In this document: positions 12,965-25,298 of the stretch, piece by piece
How the letters are laid out: each line of letters opens with the position of its first letter
How positions within the stretch are numbered: position 1 is the stretch's first letter
Assembly (NCBI GenBank): GCA_902543485.1
Contig: CACBYP010000002.1
Location: 62,001-126,000 of the forward strand
Direction: 5' to 3'
Origin: an uncultured Pelagibacteraceae bacterium
GTDB lineage: Bacteria > Pseudomonadota > Alphaproteobacteria > Pelagibacterales > Pelagibacteraceae
DNA: 64,000 nucleotides
Made by a program: the position numbers and the translations under genes
Notes under the pieces: model-generated
The model's input: the letters and a program-made list of their open reading frames with translations, nothing else
What the model was told of the DNA's origin: nothing
Databases searched by the model: none

Positions 12965-13887
12965 TGAAAGTAAAAAGACCCATTTTTTGGGATAGTTTCA
13001 ATTTCATATCATTATTACTCTTACCATTTAGTTTGATAACAATTATATTTAATTTTTTTAAATCTTTAAGTCTTAAAAAATATTTCAAAATAAAAACAAT
13101 CTGTGTTGGAAATATTTACTTAGGTGGAACTGGAAAAACACCTTTAGTTTTAAAAATAAATGATATGTTAAAATATAAGTTTAAAACTGTATTTATTAAA
13201 AAAAAATATATTGATCAAATTGATGAGCAAAATATTTTATCAAAATATGGAAATCTAATTTGTTTAAGTTTTAGAGATATCGCACTGAGAATTGCTGAGA
13301 AAAAAAATTACCAGTTAGCTATATTAGACGATGGTTTGCAAGATAAAAGTTTAAATTATGATATTTCTATTGCTTGCTTTAATAGTTCAGAGCTAGTTGG
13401 AAATGGCCTAGTTTTACCTGCTGGACCGTTAAGGGAAAAAATTTCAAATATTGCGCACTATGATTTTGTATTTCTAAATGGTGAGAGAAATAATAAAAGA
13501 TTTGAAAAAAAACTAAAAAGATTAAATCCAAATTTAAAAATATTTAGAGCTAAATACACTCCTATAAATCTTAAGTCTTTTAAATTTAAAAATAACTTTC
13601 TAGTTTTTTCAGGTATAGGTAATCCTTTGGAATTTCAACAAACATTAAAAAAATATAATTTTAAGATAAAAAAAATAATAACTTTTCCTGACCATTATAA
13701 ATATAAAAGTTCTGATATAAATAATATAAAAAATATAGCTAAGAGTAATAAGTTGAAAATTATAACAACAGAGAAAGACTACAATCGATTGTCTAATATA
13801 CAAAAAAAAAATATCCAATTTTTAAAAATAGAATTAAAAATTGAAAAAGAAAAAGAATTTAAAAATATTTTATTAAAGAAATTATGA
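12964..13887 (+). CDS. lpxK: Tetraacyldisaccharide 4'-kinase
   Basis: CVGNIYLGGTGKTPLV, LDDGLQD, PAGPLRE. Confidence 0.93.
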   Translation: MKVKRPIFWDSFNFISLLLLPFSLITIIFNFFKSLSLKKYFKIKTICVGNIYLGGTGKTPLVLKINDMLKYKFKTVFIKKKYIDQIDEQNILSKYGNLICLSFRDIALRIAEKKNYQLAILDDGLQDKSLNYDISIACFNSSELVGNGLVLPAGPLREKISNIAHYDFVFLNGERNNKRFEKKLKRLNPNLKIFRAKYTPINLKSFKFKNNFLVFSGIGNPLEFQQTLKKYNFKIKKIITFPDHYKYKSSDINNIKNIAKSNKLKIITTEKDYNRLSNIQKKNIQFLKIELKIEKEKEFKNILLKKL

Positions 13888-14744
13888 AGAAATTTTTTTA
13901 TTTAATTGAATTTATTTTGATAAAATTATTTTTTTTTATACTAATTATAATTGGTTATAAAAATGGATCTAATTTGGGTGATTTTATTGGTCGTTTGCTC
14001 GGGCCAATATTTAGATCAAAAAAATTAATTGAAAATAATTTGGAACAATCTGGAATTGTAGACAAAAAAAATTACAATAAAATTATCAGCAGAGTATATG
14101 GAAATTATGGAAGAATACTTGCTGAATATCCTTTTCTTAAAGCATTTAGAAATAACAAATTAAATAAATTTATTGAAATAGACGGACTTGAAAACCTAAA
14201 CAAAATTAAGAAAGAAAAAAGACGAGCTGTATTTATATCTGGTCATTTCAATAATTTTGAATTGATGGCGCTCCAAATAGAGAAAGCTGGTATAAATTTG
14301 TGTGCTATTTATAGACCGTTAAATAACGTATTCCTTAACAAAACTATGGAAGAAATAAGAGAAAATTTTATTTGCAAAAATCAAATTAAAAAAGGGAGAT
14401 CAGGCACAAGACATATTGTTGAAAATATTAAAAAAGGCAACTCAGTAGCTCTAATGATAGACCAAAGAGTAAGAGAAGGTATAAAAATTAATTTTTTTGG
14501 TAAACCAGCTAGTACTACGACAATACCCGCACAGTTAATTAAAAAATATAAATGTGATCTAGTACCTATTTATATTGAGAGAAGAAAAAATAATTATTTT
14601 AAAATGTTCGTTTCAGAACCAATAAAAATTGGGAGCAATAAATCAATCAAAGAGATCACTGAACATTTAAATCAGATACTTGAAAAAATGATTTTAAAAA
14701 ATGTAGACCAGTGGATCTGGACACATGATAGGTGGAAAAAATAA
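13884..14744 (+). CDS. lpxL: Lipid A biosynthesis lauroyl acyltransferase (LpxL/HtrB family)
   Basis: FISGHFNNFELMALQIEKAG, CAIYRPLNN, DQRVREGIKINFFG, WIWTHDRWK. Confidence 0.92.
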   Translation: MKKFFYLIEFILIKLFFFILIIIGYKNGSNLGDFIGRLLGPIFRSKKLIENNLEQSGIVDKKNYNKIISRVYGNYGRILAEYPFLKAFRNNKLNKFIEIDGLENLNKIKKEKRRAVFISGHFNNFELMALQIEKAGINLCAIYRPLNNVFLNKTMEEIRENFICKNQIKKGRSGTRHIVENIKKGNSVALMIDQRVREGIKINFFGKPASTTTIPAQLIKKYKCDLVPIYIERRKNNYFKMFVSEPIKIGSNKSIKEITEHLNQILEKMILKNVDQWIWTHDRWKK

Positions 14745-14942
14745 TCAGTTTTTATCTAATAAATCTCTTTTCATTGAGGCCTCAACATACGAAAAGTAAG
14801 CTTCCTGTTCCTCAACATTCCAGTAATTTAAGTTTTCAAGTGGTATTTTTTTTTGTGAGATAGCACAAATCACATGATCACCATCTTCAATGATCTCAAA
14901 ATTGTTTGCTAAGTATTTTAATTTAGCTAACTTATTTAACAT
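14745..14942 (-). CDS. DUF2093 domain protein
   Basis: 65 aa, VICAISQKKIPLENLNYWNVEEQEAYFSYVEA. Confidence 0.75.
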   Translation of the reverse strand: MLNKLAKLKYLANNFEIIEDGDHVICAISQKKIPLENLNYWNVEEQEAYFSYVEASMKRDLLDKN

Positions 14943-14964
14943 ATTTAAGATATATATTTACTAA

Positions 14965-16092
14965 ATGAAAATTGCAATTATTGGAAGTGGAGGACGAGAG
15001 CATGCTCTAGTTCATCACTTAAGTAATTCAAAAAAATTAACAAAAATTTACTCAATACCTGGCAATGCCGGAACTGGAGAAATATCTTTAAATATTGATC
15101 TTAATTTAGAAAATTTTCAAGACTTATATGATTTTATCTATAAGGAACAAATTTGTGAGAAATTTAATATACCAACTGCTAAATTTAAAATTTGTAAATC
15201 CAAAGAAGACTCATTTGTATTTCTGTCGTCATCTAATTTTCCTCTTGTTGTAAAGGCGGATGTCCTTGCTGCAGGTAAAGGTGTTTATATTTGTCAAAAT
15301 ATTGATGAGGCTAAAACTGCTATTAATGAAATATTTGATGGTAAATTTGGGAAAGCAGATCAAGTATTAATTGAGGAATTTCTAGAAGGAGATGAGATGA
15401 GTTTTTTTATTATTTCAGATGGAATTAGTTATAAAACTTTTAATACAGCTCAAGACCATAAAAGAGTTGGTGAAGGCGATACTGGAAAAAATACGGGAGG
15501 AATGGGAGCTTATTCACCGTCAAGCTTAATTAACAATGATTTAGAAAATAAAATTTTAAACAGAATAATTGAGCCAACTTTAAAAGCTATAAGCGAAATG
15601 AATGAGAAGTATGTCGGTTTTTTATATGCCGGCTTAATGATAAAAAATAATGAACCATACCTAATTGAATATAATGTCAGGATGGGCGATCCTGAATGCC
15701 AAACTATATTGCCTTTGGTTGACAGTGATTTATTAGAAATAATAAATGCTTGTTGTAATTCAAAATTAGAGACATACGAAATAAAATGGAAAAATAAAAA
15801 AAGTATGTGCATTGCTTTATGCTCAAAAGGATATCCTGAAAAATATAATAAAAATATTGAAATTAAAAATTTAAAAGAATTCAAATCAACTAAAGATAAT
15901 TTTATTTTTCATGCTGGAACAAAAAATTCTGGAAACAAAATTGTAGCAGTTGGTGGAAGGGTAATAAATTTTGTAAATATCTCAGATAGCTATTTATCAA
16001 GCAGAAAAGAAATCATCAATCAGATTAAGAAATTAAATTGGGAAAATGGTTTTTATAGATCAGATATAGGTCATAAGGTGATAGATAAATGA
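14965..16092 (+). CDS. purD: Phosphoribosylamine-glycine ligase, internally deleted
   Basis: MKIAIIGSGGREHALVHHL, QDHKRVGEGDTGKNTGGMGAYSP, VRMGDPECQ; only 375 aa, N-domain GPEAPLVxG...QLEGSK segment absent. Confidence 0.93.
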   Translation: MKIAIIGSGGREHALVHHLSNSKKLTKIYSIPGNAGTGEISLNIDLNLENFQDLYDFIYKEQICEKFNIPTAKFKICKSKEDSFVFLSSSNFPLVVKADVLAAGKGVYICQNIDEAKTAINEIFDGKFGKADQVLIEEFLEGDEMSFFIISDGISYKTFNTAQDHKRVGEGDTGKNTGGMGAYSPSSLINNDLENKILNRIIEPTLKAISEMNEKYVGFLYAGLMIKNNEPYLIEYNVRMGDPECQTILPLVDSDLLEIINACCNSKLETYEIKWKNKKSMCIALCSKGYPEKYNKNIEIKNLKEFKSTKDNFIFHAGTKNSGNKIVAVGGRVINFVNISDSYLSSRKEIINQIKKLNWENGFYRSDIGHKVIDK

Positions 16093-16655
16093 GAGTAATT
16101 GGTGGAAAACTAAGAGGGAAATTAATTCATAATCCTACAGATAAAACAACAAGACCTTTAAAGGATATGGTTAGAGAGTCGATATTTAATATTTTAGAGC
16201 ATTCTAAAAATGAAAAAATTAAATTCAAAAATGACGTAGTTTTGGATTTATTTTCCGGTTCTGGTTCGTTTGGCATTGAATGTTTGTCTAGAGGAGTAAA
16301 AAAAGTTTTTTTTTTTGAAAATTACAAACCCTCTTTGAAAGTCCTAGAAAAAAACATTAAAGAGTTAGAAATTGATAAAGATTCAGTCATCAAGGAAATA
16401 AACGCATATGAAATTTCTAAAGAAGATATAGTTAATGAAAAAATTAATTTAATTTATTTGGATCCACCATTTAAAGATAAAAATATAAATAAATTATTAA
16501 GGAAAATTTTAGACTTAAAAATTGCTCACAAAAGCACATTAATAGTAATACATAGAAATAAGAAATTTAAAGAAAATTTTATAGAAGATTTTAAAGTTCT
16601 TAGAGAAAAAAAATATGGTTTATCAAAAATAATATTTGGAAAATTACTATTTTAG
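16089..16655 (+). CDS. rsmD: 16S rRNA (guanine(966)-N(2))-methyltransferase
   Basis: MRVIGGKLRGK, RPLKDMVRESIFNIL, VLDLFSGSGSFGIE, IYLDPPF. Confidence 0.94.
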   Translation: MRVIGGKLRGKLIHNPTDKTTRPLKDMVRESIFNILEHSKNEKIKFKNDVVLDLFSGSGSFGIECLSRGVKKVFFFENYKPSLKVLEKNIKELEIDKDSVIKEINAYEISKEDIVNEKINLIYLDPPFKDKNINKLLRKILDLKIAHKSTLIVIHRNKKFKENFIEDFKVLREKKYGLSKIIFGKLLF

Positions 16656-17819
16656 AATTTTTTTTGTTTCTATTTTAATCAATTCAACAGAAGGTTGGTT
16701 AATTGGATTTACATTTAATAAAGAGCTTAGCATTAGTGTTTCTAAAATAAAAAATGTAAATAGTTCACCTAAAGTTTCCTCACATTTATTTTTAATTTCA
16801 AAACTTCTAAATGATAATTTTTTCTTATTAAATATATTTTGTGTAGCTTTTTTTTGAGCATACAACAATCGATCTAAGCTGCTCTTTTTTAAATGCTCCA
16901 ATCCATCAACTAAATATGCATTATTAAATTTAAGTGGACTTCTCTCTCTAGTGAAAAAAAAACTGAAGAAATTATTTTTTGGACCATCTAAATAAAGTTG
17001 TAAAAGACTATGATTGTCCTTTGGCATTGTAGAGATTATTGGAAAAAAGCCCTTACCTTTTTTTCCTAAACTTTCAGCGGATAATTGCTGGTACCATTTC
17101 AAAAAGTTATTTAATTTTTCATCATAATTTAAAATTACGCAATTTTTTTTTCCTTTAATAATATTTGAGTGAATTGAAGAAACATTTTCAATTAAAAAAT
17201 TAATAAATGTTTTATTTTTCACTAAATAATTTAATCGTTTAAATTTTTTTTCATTTAAACCCATTAATTCTGCTGGGACCATTCCAACTTCAGATAATAC
17301 TGAATATCTTCCTCCAATATAATTTTTATGGTCTATTACATCAGATTTCAGTTTATTCACCATAGCTCTTAGGATATTTTTTTTATTTTCAGTGATTATT
17401 AAATTTTTATTTCTTTTTTGTTTTGTTAAAATCAGGTTTAAGTTTGATAATGTTTCTAGGGTATTACCTGATTTTGATATAATTATATTTAAACGTTTTT
17501 TGTTTGATTTTGTAATTCTATTGCTCTGTAGGTTATTATAAAAAAAAAATTTTTTTTTGATTTTATGATTGAGAAAATCATAAATAGCTTGCGCACCTAA
17601 AATAGATCCCCCCATTCCTATTAAATTAAACTCATCGTATTTTTTCAATTTTATTAAATTTTTTTTCTGAAATGAGTAATTATAATTATTTGTTAAAGAT
17701 TTTAATAAAGGATATTTTTCAATTAAAATTTTAAGCTTTAGGAAGTTAGTGAGTTTTTTTTTATTTAAATGTTTATTTTTATTATTGAAATTTTTGTAGA
17801 TAATATGTTTTGTCTCCAT
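16647..17819 (-). CDS. pgi: Glucose-6-phosphate isomerase (compact, 390 aa)
   Basis: GMGGSILGAQAIYDFL, IIISKSGNTLET, GGRYSVLSEVGMVPAELMG, SIS-fold family. Confidence 0.88.
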   Translation of the reverse strand: METKHIIYKNFNNKNKHLNKKKLTNFLKLKILIEKYPLLKSLTNNYNYSFQKKNLIKLKKYDEFNLIGMGGSILGAQAIYDFLNHKIKKKFFFYNNLQSNRITKSNKKRLNIIISKSGNTLETLSNLNLILTKQKRNKNLIITENKKNILRAMVNKLKSDVIDHKNYIGGRYSVLSEVGMVPAELMGLNEKKFKRLNYLVKNKTFINFLIENVSSIHSNIIKGKKNCVILNYDEKLNNFLKWYQQLSAESLGKKGKGFFPIISTMPKDNHSLLQLYLDGPKNNFFSFFFTRERSPLKFNNAYLVDGLEHLKKSSLDRLLYAQKKATQNIFNKKKLSFRSFEIKNKCEETLGELFTFFILETLMLSSLLNVNPINQPSVELIKIETKKILK

Positions 17820-17822
17820 TAA

Positions 17823-18140
17823 TTACTGGATTTTCTTTTTCATATTATTTAATAAATCCGACCCACTACTTGTGTCTTCAGTATTATTGTTTTCTTTTAT
17901 ATTAAGTAATTCTTTAACTTCAGCATCATTTGTTTGATTTTCTTTATCTAAGTCATCTCCAGGCACAGGAAGTTTATTCATGTCAGGTGGCATTTGAAGG
18001 GGATTTTTTTTTTTTACAAGAAATTCATCACTTTGTTCAGATCTTTTTTTACCTTCTAAAGCATCTCTAACTCCGCCACAAAAAGTTAACAATGGCACTA
18101 AAGCGATTAATAAGACTAAATTTAAATTATTTTTTTTCAT
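17823..18140 (-). CDS. DUF3035-like outer-membrane lipoprotein
   Basis: Start trimmed to MKKNNLNL; lipobox [32 protein letters not shown] matches the DUF3035 pattern. Confidence 0.75.
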   Translation of the reverse strand: MKKNNLNLVLLIALVPLLTFCGGVRDALEGKKRSEQSDEFLVKKKNPLQMPPDMNKLPVPGDDLDKENQTNDAEVKELLNIKENNNTEDTSSGSDLLNNMKKKIQ

Positions 18141-18624
18141 CTTTTTTTTTATAGAATATAAATTCAGATAAAATAAGGCATATAATACCAATTGTTATAA
18201 AAATATCAGCTACATTAAAGATAAACCAATGATATCCTGAATAATTTAAATCTATAAAGTCAGGAACAGCTCTGTAATAAACTCGGTCAAATAAGTTTCC
18301 TAAAGAACCTCCTAATATTATCATTAAAAAAAATGATTTAATTTTTGTCTCAATGAAAGCGAAATACAATATTACTAAGTTTATAATGAATATAATTGCA
18401 GTAAAGATATTATAGAAAAGTTTATCTTCTAATGAAAATAAACCAAACCCTATCCCTGTATTCCAAACTAAATAGATATTTAAAAATTGATTTATATAAA
18501 GATCAACTTGTCCTTCATTGTTTAAGATATTTAGAATATAAATTTTTGATAGTCTATCTAAAGCAAAACAAACAACTAAAAATACAAAACCTATAAGAAG
18601 TTTATTTAATTTTTCATTTCCCAT
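18127..18624 (-). CDS. lspA: Lipoprotein signal peptidase
   Basis: [22 protein letters not shown] and [11 protein letters not shown] catalytic Asp motifs. Confidence 0.95.
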   Translation of the reverse strand: MGNEKLNKLLIGFVFLVVCFALDRLSKIYILNILNNEGQVDLYINQFLNIYLVWNTGIGFGLFSLEDKLFYNIFTAIIFIINLVILYFAFIETKIKSFFLMIILGGSLGNLFDRVYYRAVPDFIDLNYSGYHWFIFNVADIFITIGIICLILSEFIFYKKKDEKK

Positions 18625-21367
18625 TAGTATTTAAAAGTCCACAATTTGGTCTTTCACAACTCGTTTCAAAAATTTTCCAACAAATAGGACATTTATTTCC
18701 TTGGGCCTTTTTTGCAACTACATCAATACTATTTTTTAAATTTTCATCTTTAATTACAGAGGCAGATGAGGTTATACAAATTTCAGAAAAATTAATATTT
18801 TTTGCCTTATAGTAAAATTCTTTATTTAATTTTATCTCAATTGTTGCTTCTAAACTTGAACCAATTGACTTTTCAGCTCTCATATTCTCTATTGAAATAT
18901 TTGCCTCATCTCTAATTTTTTTAACATAATCCCAATCTGAGCTAAGTTCTTCATCGTTCCAAGAATTAGGAACTGAAACGAAATTTTGTAAATGGATACT
19001 TTGGCTATCTTTTTCCTTTTTAACTAGTTGATAAATTTCTTCAGTTGTAAATGATAATATTGGTGCAAACCATTTTAGGAGACACTGCAAAATAATATTT
19101 AAAAGAGTTATACAGTTCTTTCTTTTATCGGAATTTAAAGCGTCACAATATAGAGTATCTTTCCTGATATCGAAATAAAAAGCAGAAAGCTCAACTGTGC
19201 AAAAATTTAGTAATTCTTTGTATAAATTATGGAAGTTATAAACTTTAAAATTATTTTTAAAATTCTCATTTATTGTATAAATTCTATGAAGCATAAATTT
19301 TTCAAGAGAATCAAAGTTTTCAAATTTAACTTTTTCTAGATCAAGATTTTCGTATTGATCTTGAATATTTCCTAATAAATATCTAAATGTATTTCTAATT
19401 TTTCTATAAGACTCAGCGTGTTGATCTAAAATTGAATAATCTATTCTTAAATCTTCAGCATAATTTGAAGATGCAACCCAAATTCTTAATATATCAGCTC
19501 CATATTTTTTTAATATATCTTGTGGAGCAATAACGTTACCTGTTGACTTTGACATTTTTAGACCTTTTCCATCTACAACAAAACCATGAGAAAGAATGCT
19601 TTCAAATGGAGCGACTCCTCTTGTTCCACATGATTCAAGTAATGAGGAGTGAAACCAACCTCTATGTTGATCTGAGCCCTCTAAATACATAGATGCTGGC
19701 CATTTGAGGTCGTCTCTTTTCTCTAAAACAAAAGAGTGAGTGGATCCACTGTCAAACCAAACTTCAACTATGTCAGATAATTTTTCATAATCTTCTGCTT
19801 TATACTTGTCTCCAAGAAAGATCTGATAATCATCATTAAACCAACAATCAGAACCTTCTTTTTCATAAATTTTTGCAATATTTTCAAATACTTCATCATC
19901 AACTAAAACATCACCAGTTTTTTTTGAAATAAAAATTGGTAGTGGCACACCCCAAACTCTTTGTCTTGATACACACCAGTCTGGTCTAGTTTCAATCATT
20001 GATTTTATTCTTTCTTTTCCTTTGGAAGGATAAAAATCTGTATTATCGATAGCTTTTAATGCTTTATCTCTTAACCCGTGACTTTCCATTGATATAAACC
20101 ATTGTGGCGTTGCCCTATGAACTAGTGGAGCTTTTGATCTCCAAGAATGAGGATAAGAGTGAGTTAGTTTTCCATTTGTTACTAAATTTTTTTGTTCATC
20201 TAATTTTTCTATAATTAAGTTATTAGCCTTAAAAATATGTAAACCTTCAAAAAGTTTAATTTCACTTGTATATTTTCCATCACCATCAACTGTTTCAATT
20301 GCTTTGATATTATTATTTAAACAAAGATTGAAGTCATCTGGTCCATGGCTCGGAGCACAATGTACAATACCTGTTCCTTGTTCAGTAGTGACAAAATTAG
20401 CCTCAAGCATTGGAATATCATAATTATATTCCATTTTAGAAAATGGATGACTGCAAATAGTTCCATTTAAATCTTTTCCTAAAAATTCGTTTAAAACTTT
20501 AATATTTTCTATAGAGGTATCTTTTTTAAAAGATTCTAATAAATCTTTTGCAATTACAATTTTTCTGTTAACAAAATTTTTGTTATCATTAATTTCAAGC
20601 AATACATATTTAAGGCTAGCATTGTAAGCTAATGCTTTATTTGCAGGAATAGTCCAGGGAGTTGTAGTCCAAATTATTACGTCAGCACCTTTAATTATAT
20701 CTAAATTTGAAAATTTCACTTTAAATGCAGCATAAATAGTATCTGAAACATGATCCATGTATTCAACCTCAGCATCAGCTAAAGCTGTTTTTTCAACAGT
20801 AGACCAAAGAACTGGCTTGTAACCTCTATAAAGGCTTCCTTCTTTAAGAAATTTTCCAAGTTCTCTGACTATTTGAGCTTCAGCATCAAATGACATTGTT
20901 GAATAGTAGTTTTCCCAATCACCAATTACCCCAAGTCTTGTAAATTCTCCTTTATGAACATCTATCCATTTGTTTGCAAACTCCCTACATTCTTTTCTGA
21001 ATTCAATTATTGGAACATCATTTTTATTTTTTTTATTCTTTTTATATTGTTCTTCAATTTTCCACTCGATAGGCAACCCATGGCAATCCCATCCAGGAAC
21101 ATAAACTGAGTCCTTTCCATCCATTTGATGAAATTTTGTAATTATGTCTTTTAAAATTTTATTCAAAGCGGTACCCATATGAATATTTCCATTTGCATAT
21201 GGAGGCCCATCATGGAGCACAAATTTTTCTTGCCCTTTACTTTTTTTTCTTAACAAATTGTACAGGTCAATTTTCTTCCAAAATTCGATGTAATTTGGCT
21301 CCTTGTTTGGCAAATTTGCCTTCATTGAGAATTTTGTTTTAGGTAGATTTATATGTTCCTTACTCAT
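18614..21367 (-). CDS. ileS: Isoleucyl-tRNA synthetase
   Basis: 917 aa; [33 protein letters not shown]-terminal CPICW...CERPNC. Confidence 0.97.
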   Translation of the reverse strand: MSKEHINLPKTKFSMKANLPNKEPNYIEFWKKIDLYNLLRKKSKGQEKFVLHDGPPYANGNIHMGTALNKILKDIITKFHQMDGKDSVYVPGWDCHGLPIEWKIEEQYKKNKKNKNDVPIIEFRKECREFANKWIDVHKGEFTRLGVIGDWENYYSTMSFDAEAQIVRELGKFLKEGSLYRGYKPVLWSTVEKTALADAEVEYMDHVSDTIYAAFKVKFSNLDIIKGADVIIWTTTPWTIPANKALAYNASLKYVLLEINDNKNFVNRKIVIAKDLLESFKKDTSIENIKVLNEFLGKDLNGTICSHPFSKMEYNYDIPMLEANFVTTEQGTGIVHCAPSHGPDDFNLCLNNNIKAIETVDGDGKYTSEIKLFEGLHIFKANNLIIEKLDEQKNLVTNGKLTHSYPHSWRSKAPLVHRATPQWFISMESHGLRDKALKAIDNTDFYPSKGKERIKSMIETRPDWCVSRQRVWGVPLPIFISKKTGDVLVDDEVFENIAKIYEKEGSDCWFNDDYQIFLGDKYKAEDYEKLSDIVEVWFDSGSTHSFVLEKRDDLKWPASMYLEGSDQHRGWFHSSLLESCGTRGVAPFESILSHGFVVDGKGLKMSKSTGNVIAPQDILKKYGADILRIWVASSNYAEDLRIDYSILDQHAESYRKIRNTFRYLLGNIQDQYENLDLEKVKFENFDSLEKFMLHRIYTINENFKNNFKVYNFHNLYKELLNFCTVELSAFYFDIRKDTLYCDALNSDKRKNCITLLNIILQCLLKWFAPILSFTTEEIYQLVKKEKDSQSIHLQNFVSVPNSWNDEELSSDWDYVKKIRDEANISIENMRAEKSIGSSLEATIEIKLNKEFYYKAKNINFSEICITSSASVIKDENLKNSIDVVAKKAQGNKCPICWKIFETSCERPNCGLLNTNGK

Positions 21368-21373
21368 GATATT

Positions 21374-22300
21374 TTATCTTTTGGCAATTTTAATATCTTT
21401 CTTTATCTGTTTTTTTAAAGCATCAATATTTTTAAATTTGGTTTCTCCTCTAATAAATTTTGTAAAATTAATAGTTAGATTTTTATTATAAAGATTTCCA
21501 GAAAATTTAAATAAATTTACCTCTAATAATAATTTTTTTTGATTAAAAGTAGGCCTATAGCCAATATTTGCTATTCCTTTGATCTTTTTTCTGTTTTTTT
21601 CGATATAAACATCAACTGCATAAACTCCTACTTTTGGTATTACATAGTTTTTTATATTTATGTTACACGTCGGAAAACCAATTTTTCTTCCCATCATTCT
21701 ACCCTTTTCAACGACACCTTCTATTGACCAATTTCTAGATAAAAGTTGATTTGCAATTTTTAAATTACCATTTTCGATTAATTTTCTTATTAATGTTGAA
21801 GAAATAATTTTATTTTTTTTATATAATGGTCTTGGGTTAATTAATTTATAATCATATTTCTTTTGAAGTTTTTTTAATAGATTTACGTCCCCCTCTCTCT
21901 TATTTCCAAATCTAAAATTATTACTAACAAAAATATAATCTGCGCTTAACTTTTTGCATAAAATATTTTTAATAAAATTATAACAAGATATTTTAGAGAA
22001 TTTTTTATCAAATTTTTTATTTATTAAAAAATCAACGTTATAATCACTAAAATATCTGCTTTTTTGATTAAGATTTGAAAGTCGATAATTCGTAATACTT
22101 TTATTAAAGTACATTTTTGGTATTGGATCAAATGTCACCACTCCAATTTTAGAATTATACTTTTTTTTATATTTTTTTGCTTCTTTAAATAATTTTTGAT
22201 GGCCTAAGTGTAATCCATCGAAATTACCAATTAGTATCATGGCATTTTGATGTTTTTTTAAAATCTCAAAATTTTTATAAATTTTAATTTTGTTCACCAT
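21374..22300 (-). CDS. ribF: Bifunctional riboflavin kinase/FAD synthetase
   Basis: LIGNFDGLHLGHQKLF, SSTLIRKLIENGNL, GRKIGFPTCNI. Confidence 0.94.
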   Translation of the reverse strand: MVNKIKIYKNFEILKKHQNAMILIGNFDGLHLGHQKLFKEAKKYKKKYNSKIGVVTFDPIPKMYFNKSITNYRLSNLNQKSRYFSDYNVDFLINKKFDKKFSKISCYNFIKNILCKKLSADYIFVSNNFRFGNKREGDVNLLKKLQKKYDYKLINPRPLYKKNKIISSTLIRKLIENGNLKIANQLLSRNWSIEGVVEKGRMMGRKIGFPTCNINIKNYVIPKVGVYAVDVYIEKNRKKIKGIANIGYRPTFNQKKLLLEVNLFKFSGNLYNKNLTINFTKFIRGETKFKNIDALKKQIKKDIKIAKR

Positions 22301-23109
22301 TTTAATTTTGTTTGAGTGTAATTCACACTCACTCCATATTTTTTTTCTAATTTATCAATATTTAAACTACTTAATTCTTTTTTATGTATACCACTCGTTA
22401 TTAACAAATTGTCAAAATTTTGAATATTAGCTCCTTTTATATCTGTATTCATATTGTCTCCGATACATAAAACATTTTTACCATTTATGTTAGCAGATAA
22501 ATTATAAACTGGAGGATAAGGTTTTCCAAAGTAAATTACTTTCCCACCAATTTCCTCAAATATTTTTGCAACTGATCCAGCGCAAAACTCTCTAACATCT
22601 CCTCTATCAACAATTAGGTCTGGATTAGTACACACAAATTTTTTATTTGAAAATTTCTCAAGTAAATCTTTATAATATTCAAGTTTTGTCTCATGATCTT
22701 CAAATAACCCTGTGCAAATAAAATAATCAGCTTGACTAATATTACTAACTTTATTTTGTTCAAATCTTTTAAATAAGTCAAAATCTCTTGGCGGTCCAAT
22801 ATGATAAAATTTTGCATTTAGAAAATTTTCCATTAAATATTTTAATGAAGCTTCTCCTGAGGTGTATACATCTTCATAATATTTTTTGAGTCCTATTTTT
22901 TTTAAAAAATCAATAACCGTAGAATTTGGTCTTGGAGCATTGGTAAGTAATACAAACTCTTTATTGTTTTTTTTTAAATTTTCTAATACTTCAATAGAAT
23001 CTTCAAAAATTTGTAATCCGTTATGGATCACCCCCCATATGTCGATAAAAAATAATTCGTAACTATTTATTTTAGATCTTAGTCCATCTTTGTCTAAGTT
23101 TTGGGGCAT
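22294..23109 (-). CDS. HAD-superfamily class IIA hydrolase
   Basis: FFIDIWGVIHNGL, LLTNAPRP, GKPYPPVY, CIGDNMNTDIKGA. Confidence 0.88.
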   Translation of the reverse strand: MPQNLDKDGLRSKINSYELFFIDIWGVIHNGLQIFEDSIEVLENLKKNNKEFVLLTNAPRPNSTVIDFLKKIGLKKYYEDVYTSGEASLKYLMENFLNAKFYHIGPPRDFDLFKRFEQNKVSNISQADYFICTGLFEDHETKLEYYKDLLEKFSNKKFVCTNPDLIVDRGDVREFCAGSVAKIFEEIGGKVIYFGKPYPPVYNLSANINGKNVLCIGDNMNTDIKGANIQNFDNLLITSGIHKKELSSLNIDKLEKKYGVSVNYTQTKLKW

Positions 23110-23176
23110 ACTTGAGGTATAGCTTAAAAATATGCTTTATTCTTGGGTTTTTTAGACCATAATTTTTATTCAAGAT

Positions 23177-23205
23177 CTTGAAAATTATTAAATATGTCTC
23201 TATAT
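23177..23205 (+). promoter_or_regulatory. Candidate RpoH-type promoter for groESL
   Basis: CTTGAA (23177-23182), 17-nt spacer, CTATAT (23200-23205); same GATCTTGAAA upstream block as hsp20. Confidence 0.55.
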
Positions 23206-23231
23206 GACTGCTAATTTAAAGGAGAATTCGT

Positions 23232-23525
23232 ATGAAGTTTAAACCGTTACATGACCGTGTTTTAATAGAAGTTTTAGATAGCAGCGAAAAAACTGCTGGT
23301 GGCATAATTATTCCAGATACAGCTCAAGAAAAACCTCAAGAAGGTAAAGTTGTTGCTGTCGGCGGAGGTGCAAAAACTGAAGATGGAAAACTAATACCTA
23401 TGGACGTTAAAGTAGGAGATAAAGTTTTATTCGGTAAGTGGTCAGGAACAGAAGTTAAAATTGATGGTAAAGAGTACAGCATAATGAAAGAATCTGACAT
23501 TATGGGTATTGCAACAGGTAAATAA
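23232..23525 (+). CDS. groES: Co-chaperonin GroES
   Basis: [38 protein letters not shown]. Confidence 0.98.
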   Translation: MKFKPLHDRVLIEVLDSSEKTAGGIIIPDTAQEKPQEGKVVAVGGGAKTEDGKLIPMDVKVGDKVLFGKWSGTEVKIDGKEYSIMKESDIMGIATGK

Positions 23526-23532
23526 TTAATAA

Positions 23533-25200
<1,668 letters not shown>

Positions 25201-25226
25201 TCCCAATTTTACTCAAAGAAAAATTC

Positions 25227-25258
25227 AAAAAGGGCAGTTTTTACTGCCCTTTTTTTTT
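25227..25258 (+). terminator. Rho-independent terminator of groESL
   Basis: GGGCAGT-tttt-ACTGCCC stem (232-238 with 243-249) followed by a T tract. Confidence 0.93.
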
Positions 25259-25298
25259 GAATTGAAAAAAAATATTTTGAATATATAAGAACGCGCAA

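Noticed and set aside
14943-14964. Possible loss of xseA between DUF2093 and purD
   Set aside because: I recall such synteny in some alphaproteobacteria but cannot confirm it from this window.
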